DNA of 10,209 bases from an uncultured Anaplasmataceae bacterium (GTDB taxonomy: Bacteria; Pseudomonadota; Alphaproteobacteria; Rickettsiales; CAIPFW01): NCBI GenBank assembly GCA_903864455.1, contig CAIPFW010000090.1, positions 1 through 10,209 on the forward strand, in the 5' to 3' direction. Every line of letters begins with the position of its first letter. Position 1 is the stretch's first letter. The notes under the pieces are model-generated. The model was not told where the DNA came from. It made no database searches and saw only the letters and a program-made list of their open reading frames with translations. A program made the position numbers and the translations under genes. Shown in pieces: positions 5,984-10,209 of the stretch.

Positions 5984-6616
5984 ATGAATCAAAATAATAT
6001 GTTTAACATTAATAATCATTACATTCATCAAGAAATTGAAAAAATTCACAATGATGAAATTTTTCAAAACTCTCAGTCGAGCATCAGTATCAATGGATAC
6101 ATTGCTTCTGTCTTGAGTTTTTTCATTCGCACTCAAAGTATCAAAAAAATTCTTGAACTTGGAACGTTATACGGTAAATCATCGATTTTAATGGCGAATT
6201 GTGATGAAAATATTTTCGTTCATTCAATTGAAAATAATGAAAAAAATCATTCAATTGCAAAACAAAATATTGAAATTTATGGTTTGCAAAATCGCATTCA
6301 GACTCATTTCGGTGATGCGATTGAGATATTAAACTCGCCTCATTTCCCTAAAGATTTCGATATGGTTTTTGTCGATGCAAACAAGTTGGCTTATATCGAT
6401 TATCTTCATTGGTGTGAAAAATATCTTGACCAAAAAGCGATGCTGATTTTTGATAATATTTTCATTCATCATGCTTTGCCGAAGTATAATGATAAAAATT
6501 GCTCGATGTTTAAAAAAATGGAGGAATTTTTATTATATACAGCAAATGAAAAATTGTTTGATAGATTAATTTTGCCTTACGAAAGGGATGCGATTTGTAT
6601 TTTGAAAAGAAAATGA
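5984..6616 (+). CDS. class I SAM-dependent O-methyltransferase, COMT/CCoAOMT-like
   Basis: This 210-residue protein has the fold signature of metal-dependent O-methyltransferases. SAM motif I is ELGTLYGKS (58-66), and an acidic residue suited to hold the ribose follows at the end of strand 2 (HSIENN, 80-85). Metal and catalytic positions are present: D131 and K134 in VDANKLAYIDY, and D157-N158 in FDNIF; these correspond to the D-x-x-K and DN pairs of catechol and caffeoyl-CoA O-methyltransferases. The C-terminal ILPYERDAICILKRK (196-210) matches the final strands. Bacterial members methylate various hydroxylated small molecules; the substrate cannot be read from the sequence. It converges on bioD with only 5 bp between the stops. 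It is not BioC-like, so its position beside bioD does not imply a biotin role. ATG 5984 is used; there is no clear Shine-Dalgarno site. Confidence 0.88.
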   Translation: MNQNNMFNINNHYIHQEIEKIHNDEIFQNSQSSISINGYIASVLSFFIRTQSIKKILELGTLYGKSSILMANCDENIFVHSIENNEKNHSIAKQNIEIYGLQNRIQTHFGDAIEILNSPHFPKDFDMVFVDANKLAYIDYLHWCEKYLDQKAMLIFDNIFIHHALPKYNDKNCSMFKKMEEFLLYTANEKLFDRLILPYERDAICILKRK

Positions 6617-6621
6617 TTGCA

Positions 6622-7263
6622 TTAGTTTTCGCATAATATTTTATTCAAAGCAATATCGTTAGATTTTAAATTTTGAATTTCGTTTGTCAAATTATCAGAT
6701 AGTTTTGGAAATTCAAAAAGCACTTTCGTTTTACCATAAAATTCTATAGCCTTTTTATTTTCAGAATTTTTTTCGCCATTTAAAATCACGCCTAATATTT
6801 TTATATCCCTTTCACGCAATGCTTCAAGCGTCAAAATTGTATGATTGATTGTTCCGAGGCTAGACCGAGCAACGATTATCACAGGAGTTTCTAAAATTTC
6901 TATCAAGTCAATCATCATAAATTTATCATTTAGCGGAACAAAAATTCCACCCGCACCCTCTATCAACAACTTTTTTTTATTTGGAATAGAGGTCATTATT
7001 TTTGAAAAATCGATAGTAACTTGATTCATTTTCGCAGCGAGATGTGGAGACAGTGGCTCACGAAAAGAATATTTTGGATTAAAAATCTCGATTTGACCAT
7101 CTTTCTCGTTAAGAACTTTTTTTACAAAATCGGTATCTGAAACGCCATTTTCATCACCGGATTGAATCGGCTTCCAATAATGAAAATTATAATGGTAAGA
7201 CAGCCATGAAGAAACAACCGTCTTTCCAACATTTGTATCGGTTCCTGTAATAAATATTTTCAT
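6622..7263 (-). CDS. bioD: ATP-dependent dethiobiotin synthetase BioD
   Basis: BioD closes the ureido ring of biotin: 7,8-diaminopelargonate, CO2 and ATP give dethiobiotin, ADP and phosphate, in the cytosol. The 213 residues carry the P-loop GTDTNVGKT (7-15), the substrate segment YWKPIQSG (29-36, with K31 as the expected catalytic lysine), D45 in the SDTD segment, LSPHLAA (71-77), IEGAGGIFVPL (101-111, with the Mg-binding glutamate E102) and VARSSLGTINHT (131-142). Length and motifs are typical of an active enzyme. The other biotin genes are not next to it, unlike the compact biotin operon acquired by some Rickettsiales. It follows valS by 70 bp on the same strand and could be read through from it; no strong promoter of its own was seen. 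Confidence 0.95.
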   Translation of the reverse strand: MKIFITGTDTNVGKTVVSSWLSYHYNFHYWKPIQSGDENGVSDTDFVKKVLNEKDGQIEIFNPKYSFREPLSPHLAAKMNQVTIDFSKIMTSIPNKKKLLIEGAGGIFVPLNDKFMMIDLIEILETPVIIVARSSLGTINHTILTLEALRERDIKILGVILNGEKNSENKKAIEFYGKTKVLFEFPKLSDNLTNEIQNLKSNDIALNKILCEN

Positions 7264-7285
7264 ATCAATAGTTTGTTTTATAAAT

Positions 7286-7307
7286 AAAATACAATTAATC
7301 GTATTTT
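7286..7307. repeat. short A/T hairpin between valS and bioD
   Basis: AAAATAC (7286-7292) pairs with GTATTTT (7301-7307) around an 8-nt loop. It is 27 bases beyond the valS stop on the minus strand. The stem contains only one G-C pair, so it is at best a weak terminator and may be chance. Confidence 0.3.
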
Positions 7308-7333
7308 TTATATTAACAAAGATTTCGATTTCT

Positions 7334-10108
7334 TCAAAGAATATCCTTAAACTTTAAAAATAAAGAATCGTCATCATTTTTCGAATTGTATTCTACGATT
7401 TCGTTTATTTGTTTCTTAATTTCTATATTTCGAATATTAGCAACATTTTTTAAATCGAACAATATTTGTTCGAAAATTTCAGCAAAGTTTTCATATTTTT
7501 CGGCTTTCTTTTCATAAAAAATCTCTAAATCGATAGCATCTTTAATTGATAATTGCTTTGAAGTTTTGTATTTTCTGACTTCGTCTAAGATATATATGAA
7601 AATATCTCCGCTCGATTGAATCGATGGAATAGATTGAAATCTTTCAAATTCTTTCAAATTCACCCATTTTTCATGAACTGAAATTTCCTTATATGCAAGC
7701 TCTAGATATAAATTTTCAGTTGTAAACGGTAAATAAATTGCAAAAAGTTTGAGAATATTGATTGTGATGTATGCGATGGTTGTAAGGGCGGAAATATGTT
7801 GCGAGTCATGAATTTCTGGCTTTTCACCATATGCGCGGACTTTACAAATCTCGATGTAGTTATCGCAATAATCTTTCCAAAAAAAATCTTCAAGAATTTG
7901 CAACGCTTTAAAATAATCAAAATTTTCAAGCATTTGTGTCATTTTCTCCGCAATATTGTAAAACTTTTGCATAATCCATAAATCCATCAGCTCGGTGATT
8001 TTCGATACATCGATGAATTCCATATCGTGATGATGAAGAATGCATTTTGTTTTTTGAGCGCATCGAATTTTAGCGATATTTTTCGCCTGAAACTCTTCTA
8101 AAGTCATTTCTTCAATATTTTCTTCTATATCAGAATTGATATCTTTTTTTGGTTTTAAAAATAATTCTGCAAATTTGACAATATTACCTAGCTTTGTTAC
8201 AAGTTTTTTTCCAATTTTCATTAAATTTTCATCAAACTTTGTATCCCCACCAAGACTTGAATTTGCGGCCCAATATCGCACAACATCAGCACTATATTGA
8301 TCTATCAGTTTGTTTGGGTCGATGATGTTGCCCTTAGACTTACTCATTTTACCCCCATCCTTTGCCAAACACCATCCAGAAATCATGATATTTTTCCATG
8401 GCTGATAACTTTCTCCATAGTTCAAAAATGATTGAGTTATCGTTCCAAAAGCCCAAGTTCGAATGATTTCATGAGCTTGTGGTCGTAAATCCATAGTGGC
8501 GAATGGGCTGGATTTTGCTTTTTCAAGGCAATTTTGAATCGAAAAATCAACTCCATATAAATTATTAATTTGTGGAGTAAGGGACGATGTAAACCAAGTA
8601 TCAAAAACATGACCTGAATTCTGAAGTTCAAATTCATCGCCAACTTTGAATTCAATATCATCGCGATATACAAAATCTTTTATAACTTTGTATTGTGTTT
8701 CGTTTATTTGCTCGAAATGATTGTTATAAAAATTAAAAAATAAATTGTTGTTTGAGTCGCTTTCATTTTTTAAAAAGTTCCAAAATATCAATTTTTTTTC
8801 GATATTTTTTGTTTTGAATGTTAAATATCGAATAGGGAATTTAATTCCCCAATATCTCTGTCTCGAAATACACCAGTCATGCCTGAGGGATTCAATCCAT
8901 ACTCGTATTTTTTCATACATCTCTTTTGGTAGCCAATGAATTTTTTTTGAAGCTTCAAGCAAAGCATTTTTATGATTCAAAGTTTTAATATACCATTGCA
9001 TTTTCGGAATAATTTCTAATTTACATCCAGACCTTTCAGCGCATTTTACAATTTGTTTGATTTTCACACTTTGAATGATGAGATTTTGCGACTTTAATTC
9101 TTCGATCAATAATTTGCGAAATTCTTCAATTTTATATCTTTTCTCCGAATCATAATTGCTTAGAATTTTCAAGGCGTCTGAGTTTATTGTTCCATTGTCT
9201 TTGATTGTGAATTGATTTTCTGCCACCATAATATTCAATGGCTTAAAAATTTCACTCAAAGTTTGAGAGTATTTTTCATATCGTTTCAAATCCAACTCAT
9301 CGCCAAAAGGACAGCACATCATAGCTCCAGTTCCTTTTTCACGAATCGTATCTTCGTCAGAAAGGACGGGTATTTTTTTATTATATAATGGCGTATAAAC
9401 GTATGAATTCTTTAAATGGCTATATTTACCGTCATCTTCAAGGTCATCGGGGTGAATAAAAATACAAAAACATCCATAAATCATCTCTGGGCGAGTTGTT
9501 GAAATGATGAGATTTTCGCCATTTTCTTGCTTGAAAATGATGTCGTGCATCTCGCCATCAAACTCTTTATCTTCAATCTCGGCTTGAGATATAGCTGTTC
9601 CATCAATCCAATCCCAAAAAACCGGCTTATATCCTTCATAAATTTCATTTTTCTCGTATAAATTGATAAAAGAAGCGATAGCTGTTTTTTGACATCGTTC
9701 ATCAATTGTGTTGTATTTTAAATCGAAATCTATCGACAATCCAATTTTTTTAAATAAATTCTCGAATTGAGGAATTGAATTTTCTATTGTTTCTCGACAT
9801 CGAGATTCAAATGAAATCTCATCCATATTTTTATAATCAGTGGCTCTTTTGTTATATGTTTTTTCAACAAGTTTTTCGGTTGGTAAGCCGTTGCAGTCAA
9901 ATCCGATTGGATAAAAGACATTTTTTCCTCTCATTCTTTGAAAACGAGCTATAAAATCGGTATGTGTATAGCTAAAAACGTGACCAATATGCAATAATCC
10001 TGAGACTGTGGGTGGCGGAGTATCGATTGAGAATATTTCTTTATGAGAATTGATTTGAAATTTGTATGTTTGTTTTTCATCCCAATATTTCTCTAAATTC
10101 AACGACAT
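7334..10108 (-). CDS. valS: valyl-tRNA synthetase, archaeal/rickettsial type
   Basis: ValRS charges tRNA-Val and edits mischarged threonine. The 924 residues hold the class I motifs HIGH (40-43, within TPPPTVSGLLHIGH) and KMSKS (587-591), and the editing domain with STTRPEMIYG (203-212) and GTGAMMCCPFGD (259-270). They also hold DWCISRQRYWG (411-421), DTWFTSSLTPQ (503-513) and a helical anticodon-binding domain (about 640-810). The TPPPTVSG form and the DTW-TSS-TPQ motif are of the archaeal type known from Rickettsia. The stretch between about 425 and 490, which in many ValRS enzymes holds a cysteine zinc knuckle, is here a longer, cysteine-free, Asn/Phe-rich insert. After the anticodon domain a charged tail (840-924) follows. 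The start at 10108 gives the expected N-terminus. It is the first gene of a possible valS-bioD unit. Confidence 0.97.
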   Translation of the reverse strand: MSLNLEKYWDEKQTYKFQINSHKEIFSIDTPPPTVSGLLHIGHVFSYTHTDFIARFQRMRGKNVFYPIGFDCNGLPTEKLVEKTYNKRATDYKNMDEISFESRCRETIENSIPQFENLFKKIGLSIDFDLKYNTIDERCQKTAIASFINLYEKNEIYEGYKPVFWDWIDGTAISQAEIEDKEFDGEMHDIIFKQENGENLIISTTRPEMIYGCFCIFIHPDDLEDDGKYSHLKNSYVYTPLYNKKIPVLSDEDTIREKGTGAMMCCPFGDELDLKRYEKYSQTLSEIFKPLNIMVAENQFTIKDNGTINSDALKILSNYDSEKRYKIEEFRKLLIEELKSQNLIIQSVKIKQIVKCAERSGCKLEIIPKMQWYIKTLNHKNALLEASKKIHWLPKEMYEKIRVWIESLRHDWCISRQRYWGIKFPIRYLTFKTKNIEKKLIFWNFLKNESDSNNNLFFNFYNNHFEQINETQYKVIKDFVYRDDIEFKVGDEFELQNSGHVFDTWFTSSLTPQINNLYGVDFSIQNCLEKAKSSPFATMDLRPQAHEIIRTWAFGTITQSFLNYGESYQPWKNIMISGWCLAKDGGKMSKSKGNIIDPNKLIDQYSADVVRYWAANSSLGGDTKFDENLMKIGKKLVTKLGNIVKFAELFLKPKKDINSDIEENIEEMTLEEFQAKNIAKIRCAQKTKCILHHHDMEFIDVSKITELMDLWIMQKFYNIAEKMTQMLENFDYFKALQILEDFFWKDYCDNYIEICKVRAYGEKPEIHDSQHISALTTIAYITINILKLFAIYLPFTTENLYLELAYKEISVHEKWVNLKEFERFQSIPSIQSSGDIFIYILDEVRKYKTSKQLSIKDAIDLEIFYEKKAEKYENFAEIFEQILFDLKNVANIRNIEIKKQINEIVEYNSKNDDDSLFLKFKDIL

Positions 10109-10137
10109 TTATAATTTTTTTAATAAAAAGTGAAGAT

Positions 10138-10143
10138 ATTATA
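10138..10143 (-). promoter_or_regulatory. -10 box upstream of valS
   Basis: A perfect TATAAT on the minus strand (10143-10138) would start transcription near 10131, about 23 nt before the valS ATG. No good -35 hexamer is seen 16-18 bases further upstream, so this is only a partial promoter match in A/T-rich DNA. Confidence 0.35.
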
Positions 10144-10209
10144 TATGTTTTTTGATTTTTTTTCATTGGTAATTTTGTTTTGATTTTTAGTATTTTTGAT
10201 TTGGCATAG

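Noticed and set aside
5984..6616. The methyltransferase as a BioC replacement, because it neighbours bioD
   Set aside because: Its motifs (D-x-x-K and DN metal site) are those of O-methyltransferases, and the two genes are convergent, not in one operon.
7637..7662. Short direct repeat TCTTTCAAAT inside valS
   Set aside because: It lies in coding sequence for Glu/Phe/Lys/Arg-rich residues and is explained by codon use in A/T-rich DNA.

Overview
The window is AT-rich DNA, roughly two-thirds A+T by eye, that is gene-dense except for one decayed stretch. The protein families suggest an alphaproteobacterium close to Rickettsiales or a similar host-associated lineage. The strongest clue is the valyl-tRNA synthetase, which has the archaeal-type 'TPPPTVSG-LHIGH' signature known from Rickettsia instead of the usual bacterial 'PPPNVTG-LHMGH'. 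Shine-Dalgarno sites are weak or absent, and the A/T-biased codon use fits a reduced genome. The lineage is an inference; no rRNA or other phylogenetic marker lies in the window. An active thiC and bioD mean that this organism keeps parts of thiamine and biotin synthesis that many Rickettsiales have lost.

Layout, left to right. (1) 90-842 (+): an InsA-like zinc-ribbon/helix-turn-helix protein with a long charged coiled-coil tail and no transposase partner. (2) 850-2430 (-): thiC (HMP-phosphate synthase), convergent with the first gene across only 7 bp. (3) 2431-3044: a gene-poor stretch with the thiC promoter, a bulged hairpin, a start-less open frame that looks like a gene remnant, and nested inverted repeats. 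(4) 3045-4406 (-): ffh, the SRP GTPase, with a good promoter that fixes its start. (5) 4563-4664: a long hairpin with a 31-bp perfect stem. (6) 4723-5832 (-): an unrecognised polytopic membrane protein, with a palindrome over the -35 box of its promoter. (7) 5984-6616 (+): a COMT-like class I O-methyltransferase, convergent with (8) 6622-7263 (-): bioD (dethiobiotin synthetase). (9) 7334-10108 (-): valS, 70 bp upstream of bioD on the same strand.

The genes do not form one pathway. They read as a scattered housekeeping set (protein targeting, translation, two cofactor steps) interrupted by accessory pieces: the InsA-like protein, the membrane protein, the palindrome and the remnant. I see no defence system, toxin-antitoxin pair, CRISPR array, tRNA, rRNA or complete mobile element. 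The most interesting items are the orphan InsA-like protein, the 31-bp palindrome whose two arms can encode the same short peptide, and the putative operator in front of the orphan membrane protein.
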